From Micromonospora purpureochromogenes (GTDB taxonomy: Bacteria; Actinomycetota; Actinomycetes; Mycobacteriales; Micromonosporaceae), in NCBI RefSeq assembly GCF_900091515.1, contig NZ_LT607410.1, positions 4,278,001 through 4,342,000 on the forward strand: a stretch of DNA of 64,000 nt, in the 5' to 3' direction. Of the stretch, positions 1 through 9,800 are shown piece after piece (position 1 is the first letter of the stretch; each line of letters starts with the position of its first letter). A program made the position numbers and the translations under genes. The notes under the pieces were generated by a model, which did no database searches, had not been told where the DNA came from, and worked only from the letters and a program-made list of their open reading frames with translations.

Positions 1-1073
1 CCGCACCAGCCCCGGTCGTCGGTGTCCCGGGTGTAGACGGCGGAGAGGGCGGCGACCTCGATCGGGTCGCCCATCGCGGTGCCGGTGCCGTGCGCCTCGA
101 CGTAGCTGATGCTGCGCGGGTCGATCCCGGCCATCCCGACGGCCTGGGCGATCGCCTCCATCTGCCCGTCGATGCTGGGAGCGGTGAAGCCGACCTTGCC
201 GGCGCCGTCGTTGTTGACGGCGTTGCCGAGCACCACGGCCCGGATGGCGTCGCCGTCGGCGATCGCGTCGGAGAGGCGCTTGAGCAGGGTGACGCCGACG
301 CCGCTGCCCCAGACCGTGCCGTTGGCGGCGGCGTCGAACGGCCGGCACCGCCCGTCCGGCGAGGTGAAGCCCTCCATGCCCAGGTAGCCGACGTGCGGCA
401 GCTCGATGTTGACCCCGCCGGCGAGCGCCATGTCGCACTCGCCGTTGCGCAACGCCTCGCAGGCCAGGTGGAACGCGACCAGCGAGGTGGAGCAGGCGGT
501 GTGCACGGTCAGGCTCGGCCCGCGCAGGTCCAGCCGGTACGACACGTTGGTGGCCACGTAGTTCGGCGAGTTGCCGGTGGCGATGGAGACCGCCCCGTGC
601 GGGCTGCCGCCGACGCGCTTGTTGCGGATGACGTACCGGTGCAGGTAGGTGTTGCCGCCGGTGCCGGCGTACACGCCGACCGCGCCGTCGTAGCGGGCCG
701 GGTCGTAGCCGGCGTCCTGCAACGCGGTGTAGCAGCTCTCCAGGAACAGCCGGTGCTGCGGGTCGGTGATCTCCGCCTCCCGGGCGGTCATCCCGAACAG
801 CCCGGCGTCGAACTCGTCGTACCCGTCGACCAGCGGCGCCCGGTTGACCCACCCCGGGTCGTCGACCTCCTCCACCGTGGCGCCCCGCGCCAGCTGCTCC
901 TCCCGGCTCAGCTCGGTGACCGACTCGACGCCGTCGACCAGGTTGCGCCAGAACTGGCGGACGTCGGCCGCGCCGGGCAGCCGGGCGGCGAGCCCGACGA
1001 TCGCGATCGGCTCGATGCCGTCGTCGGCGGGGAGGTCGGATGCCATCGGGTTGTCCATCTGCGTGTCCTTCAT
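1..1073 (-). CDS. Polyketide synthase, N-terminal ketosynthase (partial, runs off the window)
   Basis: This is the first 357 codons of a modular PKS protein whose remainder lies left of the window. After a short N-terminal stretch (ATG at 1073), it reads straight into a KS domain (IAIVGLAARLPG, then DPQHRLFLE). The catalytic cysteine lies in TACSTSL (about residue 192), and the first catalytic histidine in EAHGTGT (about residue 328). The KSNIGH lysine/histidine motif would fall just past the edge. The ATG overlaps the stop of the upstream NRPS gene by 4 nt (ATGA), so the two should be translationally coupled. The KS probably takes the chain from the C-terminal PCP of that NRPS and elongates it. 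What follows the KS (AT, KR, TE) cannot be seen. Confidence 0.93.
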   Translation of the reverse strand, partial: MKDTQMDNPMASDLPADDGIEPIAIVGLAARLPGAADVRQFWRNLVDGVESVTELSREEQLARGATVEEVDDPGWVNRAPLVDGYDEFDAGLFGMTAREAEITDPQHRLFLESCYTALQDAGYDPARYDGAVGVYAGTGGNTYLHRYVIRNKRVGGSPHGAVSIATGNSPNYVATNVSYRLDLRGPSLTVHTACSTSLVAFHLACEALRNGECDMALAGGVNIELPHVGYLGMEGFTSPDGRCRPFDAAANGTVWGSGVGVTLLKRLSDAIADGDAIRAVVLGNAVNNDGAGKVGFTAPSIDGQMEAIAQAVGMAGIDPRSISYVEAHGTGTAMGDPIEVAALSAVYTRDTDDRGWC

Positions 1074-4000
1074 TGCGCGGTGCCGCCGGGGCGGCGGGGT
1101 GGGTTGCGGCGGGTGCGGCTGCGGCGGGCGGCGGCCCGCAGCGCGGCGCGGGCGAGTTCCGGCCGGTCGGCGGCGCCGTCGAGGCTGGCGGCGAGCGCCC
1201 GGACGGTGGGGTGGCGGAACAGGTCGAGCATGGTGATCGAGCGGCCGGTGGCGGCGGTGAGCCGGGCGTGCACCGCGGCCAGGGCGAGGGAGTGCCCGCC
1301 GATGTCGAAGAAGTTGTCGCTGACCCCGACCCGGTCGGTGTCGAGCACCTCCCGCCAGATGCCGGCGATCAGCTCCTCGGTGTCGGTCAGCCCGCCCGGG
1401 CCGGCCGGCATCGGGGTGCGGGGCGCCTCGGCGGCCGCCACGGTCATCGCGCCGAGCTGCGGCGTGCGCACGGTGGGCCGGGGCAGCGCGGCGGCGACCG
1501 CGTCGGCCGGCGCGTGCGGGTCGGCGGCGAGCGCGCCGACCAGCTCGGCCAGGTCGGTCAGGAGCGCGTCGATCCGGTCGGTGTCGAACAGGTCCGGGTT
1601 GTGGACCACCTCGACGCCGAAGCGGCCGTCGGACTCCACCACGTAGACGGTGATGTCGAAGGGCGAGCCGGGCTTGGGCACCGGTACCGGCACGGCGGTC
1701 AGCCCGGTCAGCGCCAGCCGGGGCGGGTCGAAGTTGAGCACGTTGAACAGCACCTGCACCAGCGGCGCGCGGGAGGTGTCCCGGCCGACGCCGAGGGCCT
1801 CGACGAGGCGTTCCAACGGCGCGCCCGGGTGGGCGGTGACCTCGTGCAGCTCGGCGGCGCACCGGTCGACCAGCTCGGCGAAGGTGGCCCCGCCGGTACG
1901 CAGCCGCACCGGCACGGTGTCGATGAAGAAGCCCACCACGTCGTCGAAGGCGGCCAGCCGGCGGTCGGCGACGATCGCCCCGACCACGTGGTCGTCGCCG
2001 CCGGTGAGCCGGCGCAGCAGCTCGCCGAAGCCGGCGAGCAGCACCGCGGCGACCGTGGTGCCGCGCCGGGCGGCCAGGGCGCGGACCGCGCGGTCGGCGG
2101 GCTCCGGAAGGCGCACCGCGGCCTCGGCGCCGGCGTAGGTCTGCACCGCCGGGCGGGGCCGGTCGCGGGGCAGCTCCAGCACGGTGGGCACGCCGCGCAG
2201 GTGCTCGGCCCACCAGGTGAGGTCCGCCGCGCCCCGGCGGGCGTCACGCCCGGCCCGCCAGACCGCGTAGTCGGCGTACGTGGCGGCCGGCGGCGGCAAC
2301 GTCGGGGTCGCCCCGGTGACGGCCTGGGTGTACGCGGCGGCGAGGTCGTCGTAGAGGACCGCCTCGGACCAGCCGTCGAAGACCGCGTGGTGCATCGTCA
2401 TCGCCAGCACGTGCGCGTCGGTGCCGAGCCGGTAGACGGTCACCTGCCAGGGCGGCCCGGTGGCCAGGTCGAAGGCGTGCGCGGCGCCGGCGGCGAGCAT
2501 CCCGGCCAGCTCCCCCTCGGCGTCGGCGCTGCCGGTCAGGTCGACCACCGGCACGGCCACGTCGGTGGGTTCCGCGCAGACCGCGTACGGCACCCCGGCG
2601 GTCTGCGGGATCCGCCAGCGCAGCACGTCGTGCCGCTCGGCGACGGCCCGCAGCGCCGCACCGAGGGCGGCGATGTCCAGCGGGCCGCGCAGCCGGTGCG
2701 CGACGGCGATGTTGTACGGGGCGCTGGAGGGGGCGAGCTGGTCGACGAACCAGAGCCGGCGCTGCGGTGGGGACAGGGTGGGCGGGTTGCCGGTGGTCAG
2801 CGGCTCGATGTCGGCCGGGTCGGCGGCACGCAGCCGGGCGACCAGGCCGCCGAGGGTGCGTCCGGCGAGCACGTCCCGGATCTCGACGTGCCGGCCCAGC
2901 TCGGCGCGGAGCGCGGCGACCAGGCGCATCGCGGCGATCGAGTTGCCGCCGGCGGCGAGGAAGTCGGTGTCCGGGCCGGGAGTCGCACCGAGCAGCCGGG
3001 CCCAGATCCGGGTCACCGTCCCCGTCACCGGGTCGGCCGCACCGGCCGGCTCCTCGGCGGTGGGTCCGGCGGTCAGCGCGGCCACGGCCAGGGCGCGCAA
3101 CGCCGGCCGGTCCAGCTTGCCGGTGACGGGGCTGACCGGCAGGTCGTCGCGGCGCAGCAGCCGGGCCGGCAGCATCGCGGCGGTCAGCCGCGCCCGGGCG
3201 TACGCCCGGACCGTGTCGTCGCCGGGTGCGCCGGCCGGGGTGAGGACCGCGACCAGCTCGGTACCGGCCGGCCCGGGCACCGCCTCGACGGCGACCCGGT
3301 CGACGCCGGGGGCCTCGGCCAGCACCGCCTCGACCTCGCCCAGCTCGATGCGCTGGCCCCGGATCTTCACCTGCCGGTCGGTGCGTCCGAGGTAGACGAT
3401 CCGCCCGTCGGCCGCCTGGCGGACCAGGTCACCGGTGCGGTACAGCCGCTCGCCGGGCAGCCCGGAGAACGGGTCGGGGACGAACCGGTCGGCGGTCAGC
3501 CCCGGCCGGTCGAGGTAGCCGTCGGCCAGTCCGGGGCCACCGATCAGCAGCTCGCCGGTCTCCCCCGGCGGCACCGCCCGCAGCTCGGCGTCGACGACGT
3601 ATGCCCGGTGGTTGGGCAGCGGCAGGCCGATCGGCACCGGATCGCTCTCGGCGCCGCTCAGCTCGCCGGTGACCGCGAGCACGGTGGTCTCGGTGGGGCC
3701 GTAGCCGTTGAGGAAACGCCGCCCCGGCGCCCAGCGGGCGGCCAGCTCGGCGGGGACCGCCTCGCCGCCGCAGAGCACGGTACGCCAGCCCGGCACGTCG
3801 GCCGGGTCCAGCATGGACAGCACGGTCGGGGTGATGAAGCCCCAGTTCACCTCGTGCGCGGCGATGAACCGGGCGAGCCGGGCCGGGTCGGCGCGGTCCT
3901 CGGCGCCGAGCAGTTGCACCGCCCCGCCCAGCAGCAACGGCAGGAAGAGGTCCATGGTGGCCGCGTCGAAGCCGAGCGAGGCGATGCCGAGGCTGCGCAC

Positions 4001-4585
4001 CCCGGCGTCGGCGCCGCTGACCGTGGCGCACCCGGTGACGAACTCGACCACGTTGCGGTGAGTGGTCAGCACCCCCTTCGGGCGGCCGGTGGAGCCGGAG
4101 GTGAACAGCACGTACGCCGGGTCGCCGGACCGGGCCGGGCAGGGCGCCAGCGGGGCCGGGCCGGCCGACTCGACCACCTCGACGCCCGGCAGGTCGGCCA
4201 GCTCGGCCGCCGCGTCACCCACCAGCAGCGACACCCCGGCGTCGGCGACGATCTCGCGTTGCCGCTCGCGGGGGCCGTCCGGCTCCAGCGGCACGTAGCA
4301 GCCACCGGCCAGGAGCACCCCGAGCACGTCCACGACCAGCCGGGGCCGGCGCCGGCCGCAGACCCCGACCCGGGTCTGCCGGCCCACGCCGTGGGCCCGC
4401 AGCGCGGCGGCCACCCCGGCCGCCCGGCCGATGAGTTCCCGGTAGGTGAGCCGGTCGTCCCACTGGCGGACCGCGACCGCGTCGGGGCAGCGCGCGGCCC
4501 GGGCGGCGATCAGGTCGGCCAGCGTCCCGTCCGGCCAGGGCAGCTGCGGCCCGGCGACGGCGCTGATGGACAGGATGTCGGTCAC
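1070..4585 (-). CDS. Non-ribosomal peptide synthetase, A-PCP-C-PCP
   Basis: The product has 1171 aa from a GTG that overlaps the previous stop (GTGA). Domains in order: adenylation (residues ~10-500, FTSGSTGRPKG at ~162, NGYGPTE at ~295), PCP with GGNS at ~547, condensation with an intact HHAVFDG at ~732, and a second PCP with GGHS at ~1095. Reading the ten specificity positions by eye against GrsA gives D-A-M-F-L-G-G-V-L-K. This looks like an aliphatic (Leu-like) pocket, a tentative reading. The layout is odd: there is one A domain but two PCPs, and the second PCP follows C without its own A domain, so it must be loaded in trans. The downstream partner is the KS protein, which overlaps its stop by 4 nt. 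Confidence 0.93.
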   Translation of the reverse strand: MTDILSISAVAGPQLPWPDGTLADLIAARAARCPDAVAVRQWDDRLTYRELIGRAAGVAAALRAHGVGRQTRVGVCGRRRPRLVVDVLGVLLAGGCYVPLEPDGPRERQREIVADAGVSLLVGDAAAELADLPGVEVVESAGPAPLAPCPARSGDPAYVLFTSGSTGRPKGVLTTHRNVVEFVTGCATVSGADAGVRSLGIASLGFDAATMDLFLPLLLGGAVQLLGAEDRADPARLARFIAAHEVNWGFITPTVLSMLDPADVPGWRTVLCGGEAVPAELAARWAPGRRFLNGYGPTETTVLAVTGELSGAESDPVPIGLPLPNHRAYVVDAELRAVPPGETGELLIGGPGLADGYLDRPGLTADRFVPDPFSGLPGERLYRTGDLVRQAADGRIVYLGRTDRQVKIRGQRIELGEVEAVLAEAPGVDRVAVEAVPGPAGTELVAVLTPAGAPGDDTVRAYARARLTAAMLPARLLRRDDLPVSPVTGKLDRPALRALAVAALTAGPTAEEPAGAADPVTGTVTRIWARLLGATPGPDTDFLAAGGNSIAAMRLVAALRAELGRHVEIRDVLAGRTLGGLVARLRAADPADIEPLTTGNPPTLSPPQRRLWFVDQLAPSSAPYNIAVAHRLRGPLDIAALGAALRAVAERHDVLRWRIPQTAGVPYAVCAEPTDVAVPVVDLTGSADAEGELAGMLAAGAAHAFDLATGPPWQVTVYRLGTDAHVLAMTMHHAVFDGWSEAVLYDDLAAAYTQAVTGATPTLPPPAATYADYAVWRAGRDARRGAADLTWWAEHLRGVPTVLELPRDRPRPAVQTYAGAEAAVRLPEPADRAVRALAARRGTTVAAVLLAGFGELLRRLTGGDDHVVGAIVADRRLAAFDDVVGFFIDTVPVRLRTGGATFAELVDRCAAELHEVTAHPGAPLERLVEALGVGRDTSRAPLVQVLFNVLNFDPPRLALTGLTAVPVPVPKPGSPFDITVYVVESDGRFGVEVVHNPDLFDTDRIDALLTDLAELVGALAADPHAPADAVAAALPRPTVRTPQLGAMTVAAAEAPRTPMPAGPGGLTDTEELIAGIWREVLDTDRVGVSDNFFDIGGHSLALAAVHARLTAATGRSITMLDLFRHPTVRALAASLDGAADRPELARAALRAAARRSRTRRNPPRRPGGTAQ

Positions 4586-6885
4586 CCGTGCTCTCCCCGG
4601 TAGGTGGCTGGATCGGTGATCTGCAGGCGCAGCTCGCTGACGTGTCCGCGCCCGGCGGCGTCCGGCACCCAGGCGTCCGCCGGCGTGGGCAGCAGCTCGG
4701 TGACCACCACCGCCACGTCGGAGCCGGTCTTCGCGGCGGCGTCGGCCATGGCGCACAGCGACTGGGCGTACAGCGGGCCGGTCAGGTCGACGTAGCAGGG
4801 CTTGACCTCGGTGCCGACCTTGACGAACACCCGTTCGGGCAGGCCGAGGGCCGTCCGGAAGCGGCGCGCCGCGAGGTAGCGCGCGGTCTCGTCGCCGTGC
4901 CCGGCCAGCCCGCTGTCGGCCACGGTGGTCCGCCAGGTGCGCCGGGCCACCACCAGCCGGTCGATGGTGATCCGGGGCGTGTGCGGGGCCGGGTCGAGCA
5001 GCTTGAAGGTGTCCACCAGCAGCGAGCCGAGCAGGTTGGCGAAGATCTCCATCACCGGCCAGCGGGACCCGTCGGGGAAGACCGCGGTCAGCGCGTCGCC
5101 GTCGCGGACCACGGTGACGGCGGTGGCCGGGACCAGCCGGTCGACGTCGCCGCCGCGGGCGGTGTCGATGCCGAGCTGGCGGTCCGCGGGGCCGGTGAGG
5201 GCGTACGTGGTGCGGGTGGTCAGCCGGGGCCAGCTCGCCGGGTAGAGCACCCGGAGCCGGGCCGGTCCCAGGTCGGCGTCGAGCGCCGCCCGCAGCGCCG
5301 CCGGGTCGGGGTGGAACGGGGTGAGCACCGCGCTGTCGTAGGCGACGGTGGCCGGGTGCAGCTCGCCGAGGACGAGCAGGAACTCGCCCCGGTCGATCGC
5401 CTCGGCGGAGACGGCGCTGACCTGGAGGTCGGGGTTGTGGATCCGGGCGGACGGCCAGCCGGGCCGCTCGGCGGGGAAGAGCGCGCGGACCGGGCCGGCC
5501 AGGTCCTCGGCGCGCAGCCGCAGCTCCACGGTGCGGGCCGGCAGGTGCCGCAGCCCGAACAGCTGGGCCCACCGGTCGGTGAAGCCGGCCCCGGCGCGGG
5601 CGACGGGGCCGTCCGGGGCGATCAGCATCCCCTGGGCCAGCGACCAGATGTCGGCCAGCCGTACCGGACCGTCGGCGGCGAGCTCGTCGTGCAGGTCGGC
5701 GAGGATCTCCTCGCAGCCGGCGCCGATCTCGGCGGTGAGCCAGCGGGCCGCCTGGAGGACCACGGCGAGCGGGGCGGCCAGCGCGTCCAGCACGGTGGCG
5801 CCGACGGTGACGTCGAGGTCGCGGGCGGTCTCCTCGTAGCAGACGGTGCGCCCGGCGTACATCTGGCCGCTCTGCCGGGTGGCGGGGCGGCCGGTGACCG
5901 CGGTGAACCCGTTGTTGAGCGCGGCCAGCGCGGCGCCCAGCCGGTCCGGGTCGCCGGCGGCGGCCGCGACCGCGTCCCGGGCGGCGCGGAGCCGGTCGAA
6001 GTCGGCGGCCACCGCCGCCCGCACGGCCTCCTCGCCGATCGCCGCGATCCGCTCGGCCAGCACCCGTTCCGCGTCCGGGCTGTTCGGCAGGTTCGCGTCC
6101 CAGGTCAGCTGGCCGCGTTCGACGAACCGGTCCAGCAGCAGGTACCCGTCGTCGACGGTGCGGACATCGCCGTCGGCGCGGGCCCGCTCGGCCAGCTCGA
6201 CGGCGGCGGTGCGCCCGTCGCAGGACGCCAGCAGCCGGGCCTCCACCGCGGACAGCGGGATCGGCGGGTGCAGCGGCCAGCGCAGCTGCCGGCCCTGGAC
6301 ACTCAGGTGCGGTTGCAGCGCCGGGGCCCACCAGCGGCGGACCGCCAGGTCGTCGGCGAGCCGGTCGGCGTACGCGATCAGTGCCCAGGCCTCGAACCCG
6401 ACGTGCCGGCGGGTGACCAGCCCGGGTCCGGGCGTCAGCCGGGTACGCGGCTCGTCCGGGTCGAAGGTGCCCCAGCAGACCGGGCCGAAGAAGCCGATTG
6501 TCTCGGCCTTGCCGCAGTAGCGCTGCCAGTAGCGCAGCATGCTCAGCTCACGCTTGCGGCGACGCACGTTGCGTACCGCCGGGTCGGTGCGCAGCAGCCC
6601 GTCCAGCGCGATCAGCATGTCCGGGTTCTGCCAGGTGACCGCCTCGCGCAGCAGCGGGTCGGCGGCCAGGTCACCGGCCACCGCCGAGGAGTCGGCGAAC
6701 GCCTCGCGCAGCGCCTTGTCGACGACCTCCGGGGCGACCTCCCCGGCGAGCAGCGCGTCGGCGGCGGCGGCCGCGTCGGGCGCCGCGAAGCGGTCCAGGC
6801 CGGCGGCGGGGAAGCCGGCGGTACGCAGCACCAGGTCGCGCCAGACCGACCAGCCGGTGTCGCCGAGGGGGATGCGGTGGCTCAT
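4582..6885 (-). CDS. Lantibiotic dehydratase-like protein (LanB N-terminal domain only)
   Basis: A 767-aa protein from ATG 6885, overlapping the upstream stop (ATGA). It follows the LanB N-terminal pattern: DPLLREAVTWQNP, then a basic stretch and RYWQRYCGKAETIGFFGP near residue 132 (the TPFGLFAG region of LanB), HNPDL..GEFLLVLGELH, RITIDRLVVARRTW near 635, and VKVGTEVKPCYVDL near the C-terminus. At this length it lacks the ~300-aa SpaB_C elimination domain of full LanB. Known families of this type use aminoacyl-tRNA, either glutamylating Ser/Thr (split LanB) or adding residues to a peptide C-terminus (PEARL). Here it lies between NRPS genes with no precursor peptide or LanC in view. A role on carrier-bound intermediates is inference. 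Confidence 0.85.
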   Translation of the reverse strand: MSHRIPLGDTGWSVWRDLVLRTAGFPAAGLDRFAAPDAAAAADALLAGEVAPEVVDKALREAFADSSAVAGDLAADPLLREAVTWQNPDMLIALDGLLRTDPAVRNVRRRKRELSMLRYWQRYCGKAETIGFFGPVCWGTFDPDEPRTRLTPGPGLVTRRHVGFEAWALIAYADRLADDLAVRRWWAPALQPHLSVQGRQLRWPLHPPIPLSAVEARLLASCDGRTAAVELAERARADGDVRTVDDGYLLLDRFVERGQLTWDANLPNSPDAERVLAERIAAIGEEAVRAAVAADFDRLRAARDAVAAAAGDPDRLGAALAALNNGFTAVTGRPATRQSGQMYAGRTVCYEETARDLDVTVGATVLDALAAPLAVVLQAARWLTAEIGAGCEEILADLHDELAADGPVRLADIWSLAQGMLIAPDGPVARAGAGFTDRWAQLFGLRHLPARTVELRLRAEDLAGPVRALFPAERPGWPSARIHNPDLQVSAVSAEAIDRGEFLLVLGELHPATVAYDSAVLTPFHPDPAALRAALDADLGPARLRVLYPASWPRLTTRTTYALTGPADRQLGIDTARGGDVDRLVPATAVTVVRDGDALTAVFPDGSRWPVMEIFANLLGSLLVDTFKLLDPAPHTPRITIDRLVVARRTWRTTVADSGLAGHGDETARYLAARRFRTALGLPERVFVKVGTEVKPCYVDLTGPLYAQSLCAMADAAAKTGSDVAVVVTELLPTPADAWVPDAAGRGHVSELRLQITDPATYRGEHG

Positions 6886-9800
6886 CGGCGAGGCTCCCCG
6901 GTGGTGTCGACGATGTGCAGTCGCAGCTCGCTGAGGTACCGGCGGCCGGCGGCGTCGGGCACCCAGGCGTCGTCGGGGCCGGGCAGCATCTCGCCCACCA
7001 CCAGCGGTACGCCGTCGCCGTGGGTCATGGCCGCCGAGCGGACCATTGCGCAGAGCATGTTGGCGTACCCGGGACTGGCCAGGTCCACGAAGCAGGGCTT
7101 CGTCTCGCTGCCGAGCTTGACGTAGACCTGTTCGGGCAGGCCGAGGCGGGCGCGCCAGCGGCGGACGGCGAGGAACCGGTCGCGTTCCCCGGTGGCCGGC
7201 CCCAGCCCGCTCTCCCCGACGGTGGTGCGCCAGGTGCGCCGGGCCACCACCAGCCGGTCGATGGTGATCCGGGGCGTGTACGGGGCTGCGGCGACCAGCT
7301 TGAACCCGTCCACCGCGTGCGCGCTGAGCAGCTCGGCGAAGACCTCGGTCAGCGACCAGCGCTGCCCGTCGGGGCCGGTGGCCACCAGCCGGTCGCCGTC
7401 GGCGGTGACGGTGAGGTCCACCGTGGGCAGCACCCGCGCCCGGTCGGCGCCGGGCGCCGCGCCGAACGCCAACTGCCGGTCGGTCGGCGCGGCGAGGGCC
7501 TCGGCGACCCGGCTGGTCCGGCGGGGCCAGTCGGCCGGGTAGAGCAGTCGCAGCCGCCGCCCGCCGACGTCGGCGGCGAGCGCCGCGCGCAGCCGCTCGG
7601 CGTCCGGATGGCCGGTGACCAGCGGTGCGGTGTCGAAGGACGCCCAGGCGGCGTGCAGCTCGCCGAGCACCACGGTGTAGTCGCCACGGGCCAGCGCGGC
7701 GCTGTCGGTGGCGCAGATCTGCAGGTCGGGGCTGTGCAGCCGGGCCAGCGGCCAGTCCGAGGGGCCGGGCGGCGGGAAGGCGGCGTCGACCCGGTCGACC
7801 AGGTCGGCGACCGCGACCCTCACCTCGGTGGTGTCGGCGGACAGGGCGTCCAGCCCGAACAGCCCGGCCCAGCGGGCGGCGAAGTCGGCGGCGACCCGGT
7901 CCACCGGCCGCTCCCCGTCGCCCCAGAACAGCCCCTGGGCCAGGAACCACAGGTCGGCCAGGGACACCGGGGCGTCGCCCGGCCCGCCGCGCAGGTCGTC
8001 GTAGAGCTCGCGGAACACCGCCGCGTACGCCTGCTCCAGCGCGCCGACCAGCCAGCGGGCGGCGCGCAGCAGCACGTCGAGCGGGGCGGCGATCCCGTCC
8101 AGCAGCGGCCGGCCGAAGATCACGTCGAGGTCCCGGCTGGTGTCCTCGTAGCAGAGGGTCCGGCCGGCGTACATCTGGCCGTCGCGGCGCCGCGCGGCCT
8201 GCCCGGTCAGCCCGGTGAAGGTGGCGTCGAGCGCGTCCAGGGCGGCCCGTAGCCGCCCCGGCTCACCGGCGGCCGCGGCGACCGCGTCCCGGGCGGCGAC
8301 GAGCCGGTCCAGCCCGGCCCGGGCGCCGGCCCGTACGGCCTCGTCGCCGATCGCGTCGATCCGCTCGGCCAGCACCCGTTCGGCGTCCGGGCTGACCGGC
8401 AGGGCGGCGTCCCAGCTGATCAGCTCCCGCTCGACCAGCCGGTCGAGCAGCGCGTAGCCGTCTTCGGGGCGGCGCAGCCCGGCGGCCGGGTCGCGGACCA
8501 GCTGGTGGGCGGGGCGGCCGTCGGCGGCGGCGAGCAGGGCCGCCTCCACCGGGGTGAGGGTGACCGGTGGGCGGCCGGGGCGCAGCACGGTCCGGCCGCG
8601 CAGGCTCAGGTGCGGGGCGAGCAGCGGCGGCCACCACCGGCGGACGGCCAGGTCCCCGGCGAGCCGGTCGGCGTACGCGGCCAGCGCCCAGGACTCGAAC
8701 GGCACCCAGCGGCGGCGGGTCAGGTCGGGCCCGGGACGGACGTCGGCCATCTCGGCTCGCGTCGGGTCCACGGTCACCCAGCAGCCGGGGCCGAAGAAGC
8801 CCACGGTCTCGTTCTTGCCGCAGTAGCGCTGCCAGTACTTCAGCAGGGCCCGTTCCCGGTCCCGGTGCTTGTTGTTGCGCCGCGGCTCGGGGCCGCCGGC
8901 GACCAGCGCGTCGAGGATGACCAGGGCGCCCCGGTTCTGCCAGGTGACCGCCTCGCGCAGCAGCGGGTCGGCGGCCAGCTCGGCGAGCCGCCGGGCGGCG
9001 GCCGAGGTGGCCTCCGCGAACTCCTTGTCGAAGCGTTCCTCGCCGGTGCCGGTGGCGATCAGCTCGTCGGCGGCCGCGGCGGCCGACGGCGCGGCGAACA
9101 TGGTCAGCCCGTCGGCGGGGAAGCCGGTGGTGCGCAGGACCGCGTCCCGCCACACCGACCAGCCGGTCTCGCCCAGCGGCACCCGGTGCGCCCCGGTCGA
9201 CCCGGCACCCTCCGCACCCTCCGCACCGGCAGCGCCGCCTGCGGCAACGCCGGACGCGGCAGTACCGGACCCGGCGGCGGCCGAAGCGGCGGCGGCCGGC
9301 GCGGCGACAGCACCGGCCAGGTCGGCGCGGATCGCGGCGAGCAGCTCGGGCAGCCGGTCGGTGAGGAAGAAGTGCCCGCCGTCGATCTCGTGCAGGGTGA
9401 ACCCGGCGGCGGTGTGCGCGGCCCACGCGGCGCTCTGCTCCCGGCTGACCGCCCGGTCGTGCCGGCCGCTGAACGCGACGAGCGGCACCGGCAGCGGCTC
9501 GCCGGGGACGTACCGGTAGCTGTCCACCCGGCCGAAGTCGGCGCGCAGCAGCGGCAGCAGCAGCTGCACCAGCTCGGGGTGTTCCAGCAGCTCGGCGGGG
9601 AGCCCGCCGCCGGCGCCGAGGCGGCGCAGCAGCTCGTCGTCGTCCACCCGGGACAGCCCGTCGAAGAGGCTGGGGGCGGTGACGTGCGGTGCCCGCGCGC
9701 CGCCGACGTAGAGCCGCAGCGGCAGCGGGCGGCCGGTGCGGCGCAGCTCGCGGACCACCTCGAAGCCGACCCGGCCGCCCATCGAGTGGCCGTAGATCGC

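Noticed and set aside
9180..9320. Frame error joining two separate genes (thioesterase and LanB-like)
   Set aside because: The linker is in frame, has no stop, start or ribosome site, and is typical Ala/Gly interdomain sequence. An artefact would need an exact in-frame fusion.
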